From the NCBI GenBank assembly GCA_028388995.1, contig JAOEQC010000014.1, positions 1 to 41,669 of the forward strand: 41,669 bases of DNA, given 5' to 3'. This DNA is from Ascidiaceihabitans sp. GTDB taxonomy: Bacteria > Pseudomonadota > Alphaproteobacteria > Rhodobacterales > Rhodobacteraceae. The notes under the pieces were generated by a model. The model had not been told where the DNA came from, ran no database searches, and saw only the letters and a list, made by a program, of their open reading frames with translations. Numbering within the stretch: the stretch's first letter is position 1; every line of letters begins with the position of its first letter. Both the position numbers and the translations under genes were made by a program. Positions 24,691 to 32,867 of this stretch are shown one piece after another.

Positions 24691-25617
24691 CTATTTCATG
24701 CTGCCGTTCATAAACGCGGGTCGTTTGTGTTTTTGGATGTAGGTCCATGCGATAAAACGACTTACCTTTTGCCCCTGTGCCATTTCAACAACTTTGAAAT
24801 CGGCAATTTGCGCTCTTTCAAGGTTGTTCAAAAGCAGTGGTAGGTTGTCTTTTTTCGACACCAATGAGGTAAACCACAGACATTGTTTGGCGAAGGCTTT
24901 GCTTTGCTGAATCATGTTAGAAATAAACCAAACTTCACCGCCCGGGCACCAAAGTTCTGTGTTTTGCCCCCCAAAATTAAGGGTCGACGACTTTCCTTCG
25001 CCAAGATTGCGCCACTTGCGTTTCATCCCTCTGTTGGCTTCTTCCATTGAGGAATGAAACGGCGGGTTGCACAGAATGACGTGGAACCTGTCGCCGGTTT
25101 GGATCGCGCCTTTAAGCGTATCTTCGCGATTGGTTTGCAGTCTGAGTGGAATGTTCAGGGTGTTGCGGTCGCAAATCTGTTTGGCGGATGTGATCGCGAC
25201 GGGGTCAGTATCGGTGCCCGTAAATTCCCACCCATATTCGCTTTGACCAATCAGCGGATAGACCAAACTGGCACCGGTTCCGATGTCGAGCGCTTTGTAT
25301 TTTGGCCCACGCGGGATTTGTTTCTTGTTATCGCCTGCAAGCAGATCGGCAAGGCAGTGGATATAGTCCACGCGCCCAGGGATCGGTGGGCACAGTGCGT
25401 TTTCAGGGATGTCCCAGTCTTCAACGCCGTAATGTGTTTTGAGGAGCGCCCGATTGAGCATCCTAACCGCCATTGGGTCTTGAAAGCGGATGGTCGTTTG
25501 TCCCTTTGGGTTCAGCGTTGTGAAGGCCTCAAGCGCGGGAGTGTTAGCCACCAAGCGCGTGAAATCATATCCTTCGCGGTGCTGATTGCGCGGGTGCAGT
25601 GTGGTTTTGGTGGCCAT
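24691..25617 (-). CDS. rlmF: 23S rRNA (adenine(1618)-N6)-methyltransferase RlmF
   Basis: RlmF methylates one adenine of 23S rRNA using SAM. The 308-residue protein begins MATKTTLHPRNQHREGYDFTRL, typical of the family, and carries the SAM-binding ALDIGTGASLVYPLIG and the amino-methyltransferase motif LCNPPFHSS, followed by EEANRGMKRKWRNLG. The start at 25617, with AAGGA upstream, is chosen over the open extension to 25821, which lacks similarity. It lies between the GntR-type regulator upstream and the TetR-like gene downstream on the same strand. It is cytoplasmic. Confidence 0.94.
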   Translation of the reverse strand: MATKTTLHPRNQHREGYDFTRLVANTPALEAFTTLNPKGQTTIRFQDPMAVRMLNRALLKTHYGVEDWDIPENALCPPIPGRVDYIHCLADLLAGDNKKQIPRGPKYKALDIGTGASLVYPLIGQSEYGWEFTGTDTDPVAITSAKQICDRNTLNIPLRLQTNREDTLKGAIQTGDRFHVILCNPPFHSSMEEANRGMKRKWRNLGEGKSSTLNFGGQNTELWCPGGEVWFISNMIQQSKAFAKQCLWFTSLVSKKDNLPLLLNNLERAQIADFKVVEMAQGQKVSRFIAWTYIQKHKRPAFMNGSMK

Positions 25618-25702
25618 GAGGACGCTTTCCTTGAGGTGGGTGCCTAACCCGCCGATCAGTTCACAGGCTGCGCATAGACGGACTATGCCAGCTGTTTCAA
25701 GT

Positions 25703-26434
25703 CTAAGCTTTATTCTTGCGCTTTTCCATGACGGACTTTGCCAAATTGGTGGTGTAGCTTTCCAGTCCTGCCAATGCGGCGTCGACGCCAGTGGCATTGT
25801 TGGCCTCCAGCGCGTCGGCAAGTGCGGTGTGCAGTTCGATGATCTTTGCCCGATCCCGTGCAGAGAAGGTGATCATGTTCATCAAGGGCTGCATGGCCTC
25901 AACGGCACCGGCCAACTGATAGCTAAGCACCGGATTGCCAGCGCCATCCACAAGCGCACGGTGAAAGGCCACGTCGGAGGCGCAAAATGCCTCGTCCGTA
26001 AGCCCCGGTTGGGATTGGCGGTGGATTTCGGCGCGCATGGTCGCAAGATGATCAGCTGTGCGGCGCATTGCAGATAGGGGCGCGCAAGAGCGTTCAAGGG
26101 TGTAGCGCGCCTCGCAGGCGGTTTCGAAGCTGACGGCGTTCATGGACAAGAGCAGTGTAGAGGTGGTGATCTGCTGGGGGTAGGCTTCTTCAAAGCTAAG
26201 TTTATTGATGAAAGCGCCGCCTGTTGCGCCGCGTTGTGTGCGGATCAGGGATTGCGCAGCCAGCCGTTTGAGCGCTTCGCGCACGGTGGGGCGTGAGACG
26301 TCGAATTGATCTGATAGCTCTGCCTCTGAGGGCAGGCGTTGGTCGACGATCAAGTCGCCCGAGATGATTGCATCACGGATCGATTTGGCGATTTGGGCCG
26401 ACAGGTCAGCATTGCTGTTTGGATCAATTTTCAT
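25703..26434 (-). CDS. GntR/FadR-family transcriptional regulator (FCD domain)
   Basis: The 243-residue regulator has an N-terminal winged helix with IRDAIISGDLIVDQRLPSEAELSDQFDVSRPTVREALKRLAA split across residues about 18-60, and a C-terminal FCD ligand domain (about 90-225) with ASDVAFHRALVDGAGNPVLSY, where the family binds a metal and a small acid. It is divergent from the DUF2182 gene, with 48 bp between starts, and may control that gene and itself. Its ligand cannot be predicted from sequence. DMSP catabolism genes lie 1.7 kb away but are not adjacent. Confidence 0.92.
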   Translation of the reverse strand: MKIDPNSNADLSAQIAKSIRDAIISGDLIVDQRLPSEAELSDQFDVSRPTVREALKRLAAQSLIRTQRGATGGAFINKLSFEEAYPQQITTSTLLLSMNAVSFETACEARYTLERSCAPLSAMRRTADHLATMRAEIHRQSQPGLTDEAFCASDVAFHRALVDGAGNPVLSYQLAGAVEAMQPLMNMITFSARDRAKIIELHTALADALEANNATGVDAALAGLESYTTNLAKSVMEKRKNKA

Positions 26435-26441
26435 ATGTCTT

Positions 26442-26485
26442 ACATTTAATGTTTGTCAGTTATTTAATTGTCTGGCATTTAAATG
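26442..26485. promoter_or_regulatory. Possible operator between GntR regulator and DUF2182 gene
   Basis: The 48-bp divergent gap holds the perfect palindromes ACATTTAATGT (26442-26452) and CATTTAAATG (26476-26485, overlapping the DUF2182 ATG), and two similar words, TTTGTCAG and ATTGTCTG. These could be half-sites for the GntR regulator, whose family often binds TNGTNNNACNA-like sequences. No direct proof is available. Confidence 0.35.
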
Positions 26486-27313
26486 GCAAGACTAGCTTTG
26501 AGTCGCCACCAATCGATGAGTTTTGCGATGCCTTACATACTGCGTTCCTCACTATGGTTGTCCTTCTTTGCCGTGATCCTTGGGTCATGGTGGATGATGT
26601 ATATGATGAGTATGGATATGGGGTTGGACCTATTGGGACGTCCTGACATGATGGCGCAGAAGATGCGTATGATGGATCCGATGATGAGCGGCATGGCGAT
26701 GACCCGTTTTGGGCCTGTGTTTGCGATGTGGGCGATCATGATGGCGGCGATGATGTTGCCAACGATGGTGCCAACATTACGCAGTTATGAGGACCTGATG
26801 GCGTCTGCCGATGGCACACGCGCTGGGTTCGTAGGCGTAATTTTAGGTTATTTCGTGGTTTGGGTGGCGTTCGCGGCTTTGATCGCAGGTGCTCAAATTA
26901 CGCTGCTTTATGCGGGTATTATCGATCTGCTGGGCATTGCGACATCGCGTTGGATAACCGCTGGTTTGTTGATCGCTGTTGGACTGTTCCAATTCACCCG
27001 CGCCAAGGAAATCTGCCACGGCGTTTGCCATTCCCCAATGATGTATTTCCTGGGCCACTGGAAAACTGGATTTGGCGGCGGAGTGCGCATGGGCCTTGGT
27101 CTTGGTGCGTTTTGCGTTGGCTGTTGCTGGGGCTTTATGGTCTTGGGCTTTGTCGGCGGTGTCATGAGTTTGCTTTGGATGGGGGCCGCGACCCTGTTCA
27201 TGGTTCTAGAAAAGTTGCCCCAAATCGGGTATGTTATAACGAAACCAATGGGTGTGGCCCTTATTGCAGGCGGATTGCTTGTGATCGCATCACCTTATTT
27301 CATGGGAGGATAA
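26483..27313 (+). CDS. DUF2182 family Met-rich integral membrane protein
   Basis: The 276-residue protein is predicted to span the membrane about seven times. Residues 38-98 hold 21 methionines, including MMYMMSMDMG and MMAQKMRMMDPMM, and later there are ICHGVCHSPMMYF and FCVGCCWGFM. This pattern matches the DUF2182 family, described as putative metal-binding membrane proteins. Soft-metal (copper) handling is inference from Met/Cys/His content. No good ribosome-binding site precedes ATG 26483; starts at 26516 or 26528 are possible. The DUF1326 gene begins 2 bp after its stop, so the two are an operon. A GntR regulator is divergent. Confidence 0.87.
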   Translation: MARLALSRHQSMSFAMPYILRSSLWLSFFAVILGSWWMMYMMSMDMGLDLLGRPDMMAQKMRMMDPMMSGMAMTRFGPVFAMWAIMMAAMMLPTMVPTLRSYEDLMASADGTRAGFVGVILGYFVVWVAFAALIAGAQITLLYAGIIDLLGIATSRWITAGLLIAVGLFQFTRAKEICHGVCHSPMMYFLGHWKTGFGGGVRMGLGLGAFCVGCCWGFMVLGFVGGVMSLLWMGAATLFMVLEKLPQIGYVITKPMGVALIAGGLLVIASPYFMGG

Positions 27314-27314
27314 G

Positions 27315-28022
27315 ATGGCTGTAACGCGTCGTAAGGATTCAGATAAGCTGCCTATTAGTCAGCGTATTGATCAACGGATGCCCAACCCGGGTCGCCGTCA
27401 AATGACACCGACCAACTGGGCGATCAAAGGCGAGCTGTTCTTGAACTGCTCATGCACCGTGTTTTGCCCATGCGTTGTTTCTTTGGGCGGTCATCCACCC
27501 ACCGAGGGCCACTGTCATGCATGGATGGCCATCGCAATTGATGAAGGCCACTATGAAGGCGAAGACCTGTCAGGTTTGAATGTCGGTCTGTTGGTCGATA
27601 TTCCGGGCCGCATGGGCGAGGGGAACTGGAAAGTTGCTGCCTATGTAGATGAGCGCGCAAGCGGCAAAGCCTACAACGGCATTTTGCAAATCTTCAGCGG
27701 TGCAGCAGGTGGTACGACTGGTTTGTTCACGATGTTGGTGTCTGAGATTATTGGCGCGGAACGTGCACCAGTTGAGATCACGCGTGAAGGCAATAAACGT
27801 GGCATCACCATTGGTCGTAAAATCCAAGGTGAGATTGAGATGCTGACGGGCAAATCCCCGGATCATCCTGTTATGGTGTCTAACTCTAAATATTGGATGG
27901 GTCCTGATATCATCGCCGCGAAGGGCCTACGCTCTAAGGTGCGCGACTATGGCCGCGTTTGGGATTTCGACAACATGTCTGCCGAAATTTGTCCAATCGA
28001 TTGGAAGGGCCCAAAGCCTTAA
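27315..28022 (+). CDS. DUF1326 domain protein
   Basis: The 235-residue soluble protein belongs to DUF1326. After a charged N-terminus it has WAIKGELFLNCSCTVFCPCVVS with C45, C47, C51 and C53, then GHPPTEGHCHAWMAI with H60, H66, C67 and H68. This Cys/His cluster near the N-terminus suggests metal or Fe-S binding, but no function is established. No signal peptide is visible. The gene is 2 bp from the DUF2182 gene, and such pairing is common in my recollection, which suggests a joint metal-handling role. dmdA follows 83 bp downstream with its own leader. Confidence 0.87.
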   Translation: MAVTRRKDSDKLPISQRIDQRMPNPGRRQMTPTNWAIKGELFLNCSCTVFCPCVVSLGGHPPTEGHCHAWMAIAIDEGHYEGEDLSGLNVGLLVDIPGRMGEGNWKVAAYVDERASGKAYNGILQIFSGAAGGTTGLFTMLVSEIIGAERAPVEITREGNKRGITIGRKIQGEIEMLTGKSPDHPVMVSNSKYWMGPDIIAAKGLRSKVRDYGRVWDFDNMSAEICPIDWKGPKP

Positions 28023-28105
28023 GTCGTTTTGTTTCAATGGGATGTGGCGGTTGGTTTATGTAAATAGACTGCGCTGCATCTTGTCCTCAGTTCGGAGAAA
28101 ATCTG

Positions 28106-29209
28106 ATGGCACTTCTTTCCCCTTCACGTCGCCTGCGCCGGACACCGTTTTCTGATGGTGTCGAAGCGGCTGGCGTAAAAGCCTACACCGTTTACAACCA
28201 CATGCTGTTGCCAACGGTCTTTGAAAGCGTTGAGGCCGATTATCGTCACCTCAAAGACCACGTTCAGGTCTGGGATGTCTCGGTTGAACGTCAGGTCGAA
28301 TTGCGTGGTCCAGATGCTGGGCGCCTTATGCAGATGCTAACGCCGCGCGATTTGCGCCGTATGTTGCCAGGTCAATGCTATTATGTGCCTATCGTCGACG
28401 AGACAGGCGGCATGTTGAACGATCCGGTTTGCCTAAAGCTGGCAGAGGACCGTTGGTGGATTTCTATTGCTGACAGTGACCTGTTGTATTGGGTCAAAGG
28501 CATTGCCAACGGTTATCGTTTGGATGTTTTGGTTGACGAGCCTGATGTCAGCCCATTGGCTGTTCAGGGCCCGAAGGCTGAAGACCTTTTGGTGCGTGTG
28601 TTTGGTGAACGAATTCGCGACATTCGTTTCTTCCGCTTTGACTGGTTTGACTTTGAAGGCCGCGAGATGGCGATTGCCCGTTCAGGTTATTCCAAGCAGG
28701 GTGGTTTTGAAATCTATGTTGAGGGTGGCGATATTGGCATGCCGCTGTGGAATGCTTTGTTTGCGGTCGGTGAAGACTTGAACGTACGTGCGGGTTGCCC
28801 AAACTTGATTGAACGGATTGAGGGTGGGTTGTTGTCCTATGGCAATGACATGACAGACGATAACACACCGCATGAATGTGGTTTGGGCCGTTTCTGTGAC
28901 ACGCAGACTGCGATTGGCTGTATTGGTCGTGATGCACTGTTGCGTGTGGCCAAAGAGGGACCTGTGCAGCAGATTCAGCCGATTGAGATTGCAGGACCAC
29001 CGGTTCCGCCATGTGATCGGTATTGGCAACTTAGGGCCAATGGTAAGAAGGTTGGCAAAGTGACGTCAGCCGCTTGGTCGCCAGATTTTGATGTGAATGT
29101 TGCCATTGGTATGGTGCGCATGACCCATTGGGATCCGGGTACTGATCTTGAGGTGGAAACACCGGACGGTATGCGTCCTGCGCTGGTGCGCGAACAATTT
29201 TGGATTTGA
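28106..29209 (+). CDS. dmdA: Dimethylsulfoniopropionate (DMSP) demethylase DmdA
   Basis: DmdA transfers a methyl group from DMSP to tetrahydrofolate, giving methylmercaptopropionate and 5-methyl-THF. The 367-residue protein is of the GcvT fold and closely resembles Roseobacter DmdA: SRRLRRTPFSDGVEAAGVKA, YTVYNHMLLPTVFES, QVWDVSVERQVE, QCYYVPIVDETGGMLNDPV, ARSGYSKQGGFEIYVEGG, NVRAGCPNLIERIEGGLLSY and THWDPGTDLEVETPDGMRP. General GcvT proteins lack several of these. ATG 28106 follows GGAG. The next gene is acuI, the usual partner in roseobacters. The methyl-THF formed could feed methionine synthesis, perhaps through the MetH-like modules at the left of the window. Confidence 0.93.
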   Translation: MALLSPSRRLRRTPFSDGVEAAGVKAYTVYNHMLLPTVFESVEADYRHLKDHVQVWDVSVERQVELRGPDAGRLMQMLTPRDLRRMLPGQCYYVPIVDETGGMLNDPVCLKLAEDRWWISIADSDLLYWVKGIANGYRLDVLVDEPDVSPLAVQGPKAEDLLVRVFGERIRDIRFFRFDWFDFEGREMAIARSGYSKQGGFEIYVEGGDIGMPLWNALFAVGEDLNVRAGCPNLIERIEGGLLSYGNDMTDDNTPHECGLGRFCDTQTAIGCIGRDALLRVAKEGPVQQIQPIEIAGPPVPPCDRYWQLRANGKKVGKVTSAAWSPDFDVNVAIGMVRMTHWDPGTDLEVETPDGMRPALVREQFWI

Positions 29210-29228
29210 GTGTTCTTTGAACAATAAT

Positions 29229-29244
29229 GCAGGTTCTTGCCTGC
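29229..29244 (+). promoter_or_regulatory. Hairpin between dmdA and acuI
   Basis: GCAGG (29229-29233) and CCTGC (29240-29244) form a 5-bp stem with a 6-nt loop, just before the GGGAGAGA ribosome-binding site of acuI. There is no T-run, so it is more likely to affect RNA processing or acuI translation than to terminate transcription. Confidence 0.35.
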
Positions 29245-29258
29245 GATGGGAGAGATAG

Positions 29259-30248
29259 ATGTTTAACGCTTTGGTAATGAACAAAGACGAAGAAAGCGGT
29301 TTGGCTTCAGCTGCAATTGAGCAGAAGGATGTGGATCAATTGCCTGCGGGTGATGTTGTGGTTGCGGTTGAATACTCAACTGTGAACTACAAGGACGGCT
29401 TGTGCCTGAGCGCCAAGGGCGGCGGACTGGTTCGCAACTATCCACACGTTGGCGGTATCGATTTTGCAGGGACTGTCGAAAGCTCTGAAGACCCACGTTA
29501 CAAAGCGGGCGACAAGGTTATTCTAACCGGTTGGCGCGTTGGTGAAATGCACTGGGGTGGCTACGCCCAAAAGGCACGCGTTAAGGCCGATTGGCTTGTT
29601 CCACTGCCTGCAGGTTTGGATACACGTCAGGCGATGGCTGTGGGTACTGCCGGTTTCACAGCGATGTTGTCTGTCATGGCGTTGGAAGATCACGGTATCA
29701 AAGACGGTCCCGTTTTGGTCACTGGCGCTGCAGGTGGTGTTGGTTCTGTCGCAACTGCTATCTTGGCCGCGTTGGGTCATGAAGTTGCAGGCGTTACAGG
29801 ACGTCCAGAAACAGGCGATTACCTGAAATCACTGGGTGCGACGCAGATTGTTGCCCGTGAAGAACTGAACGAGGCGATTAAGCGCCCGATGGAAGCTGAA
29901 ACATGGGGCGGTTGCGTTGATGCGGTGGGTGGCGAAATGCTGGCACGCGTTTTGGGCCAAATGAAATATGGATCGTCTGTTGCAGCCGTTGGTTTGGCTG
30001 GTGGCGCTGCTTTGCCTGCAACCGTCATTCCGTTCTTGTTGCGCGGTGTGAACCTTTTGGGCATCGATTCAGTCATGCAGCCATACGGCAACCGCGTTCG
30101 TGCGTGGGGTCGTATTGCCAAAGACCTGCCAATGGATAAACTAGAAGCAATGGTTCAGCCGGCTGTGTTGTCTGATCTACCAGCGCTTGGTGCTGATATC
30201 CTCAAAGGCCAAGTAAAAGGCCGTGTTGTTGTAGATGTGAACGCCTGA
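29259..30248 (+). CDS. acuI: Acrylyl-CoA reductase (NADPH) AcuI
   Basis: AcuI reduces acryloyl-CoA to propionyl-CoA and so detoxifies a reactive product of DMSP breakdown. The 329-residue medium-chain dehydrogenase/reductase has VNYKDGLCLSAKGG, PHVGGIDFAGTV, GWRVGEMHWGGYAQKARV, the nucleotide-binding VTGAAGGVGSVATAILA and a late NLLGIDSV. These are typical of YhdH/AcuI enzymes without structural zinc. It starts at ATG 29259 after GGGAGAGA, 49 bp after dmdA, and is likely co-transcribed. The pair dmdA-acuI is a standard Roseobacter arrangement. Confidence 0.95.
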   Translation: MFNALVMNKDEESGLASAAIEQKDVDQLPAGDVVVAVEYSTVNYKDGLCLSAKGGGLVRNYPHVGGIDFAGTVESSEDPRYKAGDKVILTGWRVGEMHWGGYAQKARVKADWLVPLPAGLDTRQAMAVGTAGFTAMLSVMALEDHGIKDGPVLVTGAAGGVGSVATAILAALGHEVAGVTGRPETGDYLKSLGATQIVAREELNEAIKRPMEAETWGGCVDAVGGEMLARVLGQMKYGSSVAAVGLAGGAALPATVIPFLLRGVNLLGIDSVMQPYGNRVRAWGRIAKDLPMDKLEAMVQPAVLSDLPALGADILKGQVKGRVVVDVNA

Positions 30249-30257
30249 TCAGTTTAA

Positions 30258-30287
30258 GAGGGTCTTCAATAGATATTGGAGACCCTC
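30258..30287 (+). promoter_or_regulatory. 13-bp hairpin sequestering the ribosome-binding site of the HIT gene
   Basis: GAGGGTCTTCAAT (30258-30270) pairs with ATTGGAGACCCTC (30275-30287) over 13 bp, with one G-U pair and a 4-nt loop. The stem includes the GGAG Shine-Dalgarno (30278-30281), and the start codon is the next base. It could be a translational switch or thermosensor, or an acuI terminator without a T-run. Confidence 0.65.
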
Positions 30288-30707
30288 ATGACTGCTTATG
30301 ATGACCAGAATATCCTTGCCAAAATCCTGCGTGGTGAGATCCCGAGTTTCAAAGTTTATGAAGACGATGAAACCCTTTGCATCATGGACATTATGCCTCG
30401 TTCTGACGGGCATTGTCTGGTGATCCCCAAAACCCCTTGCCGCAACATTCTTGATGCGACTGACGCCCAATTGGCGGCTGTGATGGCGACCGTCAAAAAG
30501 GTGGCGAATGCTGCCAAGGTTGCATTTAACGCCGATGGTATCACGCTTCAGCAGTTCAGTGAGTCAGCGGGTGGCCAAGAGATTTTCCACCTACATTTCC
30601 ACATTCACCCACGTCATGAGGGCGTATCGTTGCGCGGTCCTGGTGTGATGGGCGATATGGATGCGATTAAAGCGCATGGTGTGGCGATTGGAGCGGCTAT
30701 CATCTGA
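30288..30707 (+). CDS. HIT-family nucleotide hydrolase
   Basis: The 139-residue protein is a histidine triad protein of the Hint type, which hydrolyses purine nucleoside phosphoramidates or related nucleotides. The triad reads [11 protein letters not shown], and the N-terminus [19 protein letters not shown] with [18 protein letters not shown] is typical. ATG 30288 is preferred, with GGAG 7 bp upstream; an in-frame TTG at 30276 is less likely. It follows acuI by 39 bp and its ribosome-binding site lies inside a long hairpin. A link to DMSP metabolism is only positional. Confidence 0.92.
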   Translation: MTAYDDQNILAKILRGEIPSFKVYEDDETLCIMDIMPRSDGHCLVIPKTPCRNILDATDAQLAAVMATVKKVANAAKVAFNADGITLQQFSESAGGQEIFHLHFHIHPRHEGVSLRGPGVMGDMDAIKAHGVAIGAAII

Positions 30708-30769
30708 TCCAATAAATGTTTTTCCGCATGGATTAAATTGGTCTTTGGTTCGACAATGTTTACGCTGTC

Positions 30770-31484
30770 TAGCTTGTTTACGGGTATCTGGGATTACAAT
30801 CCTCGCATTGCCTGCAATGTCTATGACCGTTTGGAGCCCTGACGGCGACGCAGAAAGCGTGATTTCCAAACTTGCTGGTTGGCAGGGTGGTTGGACCATC
30901 TTCTACTGGGCGTGGTTGTTTGCATTCGCTACGTTTGTAGGCTTGTTCTTTGCGCGTATCTCCAAAGGTCGCACTATCCGTGAGTATGTTTTGGACACAT
31001 GATCGTTTCATCGATCATGTGTCTTGTCTGGTTCACCTTTGCTGGTGGCACTGCAATTGACTTAACATTGAACGGTGGTGCAGGTGATCAAATTACAGAT
31101 ACTGGGCCGTATAGCCAGTTGTTTGCTATTATTAACTTCATGCTTTCACCTGCTTTGGTCACGCTAATGTCTATCGTGATCGTTATGCTATTGTTGACCT
31201 ACTTGGTGACGTCAGCTGACTCTGCGGTGTTGATCATCAACACGATTGCGGCTGCTGGTGACGAAAGCCCGAAGGGCCGGATCCACATTGTCACTTGGGG
31301 TGTAATTCTGACCTTGGTGATCGTGAGCTTGCTTATGATTTCTGGAGACGGCCTTGGTGCCATCAACACTGCGATGATTATCGGGGCGTTTCCGTTCTCA
31401 GTTGTTATGGCATTGATGGGTGTGTTGCTGCTAAAGGCGCTTATCTGCGATGGTCTGCGTAAAAATGAAAATAATGGCGGTTAA
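30770..31484 (+). pseudogene. Truncated, frameshifted BCCT-family transporter
   Basis: Only the C-terminal part of a betaine/carnitine/choline-type transporter remains. The first frame gives [16 protein letters not shown] and [20 protein letters not shown], with [18 protein letters not shown]. One base is lost near 30999, and the next frame continues [39 protein letters not shown] and AMIIGAFPFSVVMALMG. The 5' limit near 30770 is approximate. About 240 of an expected 500-600 residues are present. BCCT proteins import DMSP and betaine, and its place beside dmdA-acuI suggests a lost DMSP or betaine transporter of this operon. An imperfect inverted repeat (31473-31509) follows the end. Confidence 0.88.
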
Positions 31485-31586
31485 TACGCACTAAAAAATC
31501 ACCGCTATTTGTGAAGACTTTAAGGCTCTGGTACTTGTGCATCGGGGCTTTTTTCTTATGTTGATTAGGAACGTAGGAGCGCTTTT

Positions 31587-32813
31587 ATGAAACTTGATAT
31601 CGATTTTGTCCGCAGCCAGTTTCCGGCATTTTCTGAACTATCGCTACAAGGTCAAGCGTTCTTTGAAAACGCGGGTGGATCATACACTTGCGGTGCTGTC
31701 ATTGATCGACTGACACGATTTTACACCCAGCGCAAAGTACAACCTTACGCGGCCTATGAGGCCAGCCGATTGGGTGGTGAAGAAATGGATGAGGCGCGCG
31801 TGCGGATGGCCGCGATCCTTGGTGTTGATACTGATGAGCTTAGCTTTGGACCGTCCACGACCCAAAACACCTATGTTTTAGCCCAAGCGTTTGGTCAGAT
31901 GATGCAAGCGGGCGAAGCGATTATTGTGACTAATCAGGACCACGAGGCTAACAGCGGTCCATGGCGTCGTTTGGCTGCTCGCGGGATTGAAGTGCGTGAA
32001 TGGCAGATCGATCCTGTTACGGGCCTCTTAAACCCAGAAGATTTGGAAGAGTTACTGGACGAGAATGTGCGTCTGGTTTGTTTTCCACATTGCTCAAATG
32101 TTGTGGGACACATCAATCCGGTAACTGAGATCACGGCTTTGGCCCATGCGTCTGGTGCGTTTGTATGTGTGGATGGCGTGAGTTATGCACCTCACGGGTT
32201 CGCGGATGTGGGGGCGTTGGGGCCAGATATTTACCTGTTTTCAGCCTATAAAACCTATGGGCCGCATCAAGGGTTGATGGTGATCCGTCGTGCTTTGGGT
32301 GAATTGTTGCCGAACCAAGGGCACTATTTTAATGAGGACACGTTGTACAAGCGGTTCACACCTGCGGGACCAGATCACGCACAGATCGCGGCATGTGCGG
32401 GAATGGCTGATTATGTGGATGCATTGTATGACCACCACTTTTCTAAACCTGCCAAACTAGTGGAACGTGGTGTCGCTGTGCACGACCTCATGCGCAGTCA
32501 TGAGACCGAGTTGCTGGACCAAGTGCTGTCTGCCGTACAGGGACGTAATTCCGTTCGTGTCCTTGGCACGTTGGACGCACAAACACGTGCACCCACTGTC
32601 GCCATGGCATTGAACCGTCCCGCCGAACCTGTCGCAGCCAAGCTTGCAAAGCGTGGAATTATGACGGGCGGTGGTGATTTTTATGCCGTGCGCGCGCTTG
32701 AGGCATTGGGCATTGATCCAACAAAAGAGGGGGTCCTGCGCGTCAGCTTCACGCATTACACTTCGCAAGGCGAAATTGATCAGCTATTAGAGGGACTTGA
32801 TCACGTTTTATAG
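31587..32813 (+). CDS. Class V aminotransferase (cysteine desulfurase-like)
   Basis: The 408-residue PLP enzyme belongs to the class V aminotransferase/NifS-like group. Visible marks are FENAGGSYTCGAVIDR, the PLP-contacting NQDHEANSGPWRRL (H119), VCVDGVSYAPHGF (D196) and the Schiff-base lysine K222 in FSAYKTYGPHQG. The flexible cysteine loop of true IscS/SufS enzymes is not evident, so the substrate may be another amino acid or an amino-sugar or sulfinate. It stands alone, between the BCCT remnant and the photolyase. AGGAGCG precedes ATG 31587. Substrate assignment is not possible here. Confidence 0.85.
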   Translation: MKLDIDFVRSQFPAFSELSLQGQAFFENAGGSYTCGAVIDRLTRFYTQRKVQPYAAYEASRLGGEEMDEARVRMAAILGVDTDELSFGPSTTQNTYVLAQAFGQMMQAGEAIIVTNQDHEANSGPWRRLAARGIEVREWQIDPVTGLLNPEDLEELLDENVRLVCFPHCSNVVGHINPVTEITALAHASGAFVCVDGVSYAPHGFADVGALGPDIYLFSAYKTYGPHQGLMVIRRALGELLPNQGHYFNEDTLYKRFTPAGPDHAQIAACAGMADYVDALYDHHFSKPAKLVERGVAVHDLMRSHETELLDQVLSAVQGRNSVRVLGTLDAQTRAPTVAMALNRPAEPVAAKLAKRGIMTGGGDFYAVRALEALGIDPTKEGVLRVSFTHYTSQGEIDQLLEGLDHVL

Positions 32814-32867
32814 TGATCCGTTAGGCGCGCTTGTGCGTAAGGTTTCTAAGAGTGGAGATAATATACA

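Noticed and set aside
25618-25821. N-terminal extension of RlmF
   Set aside because: Not conserved in type. It overlaps the 3' end of the GntR gene, while ATG 25617 starts the typical sequence.
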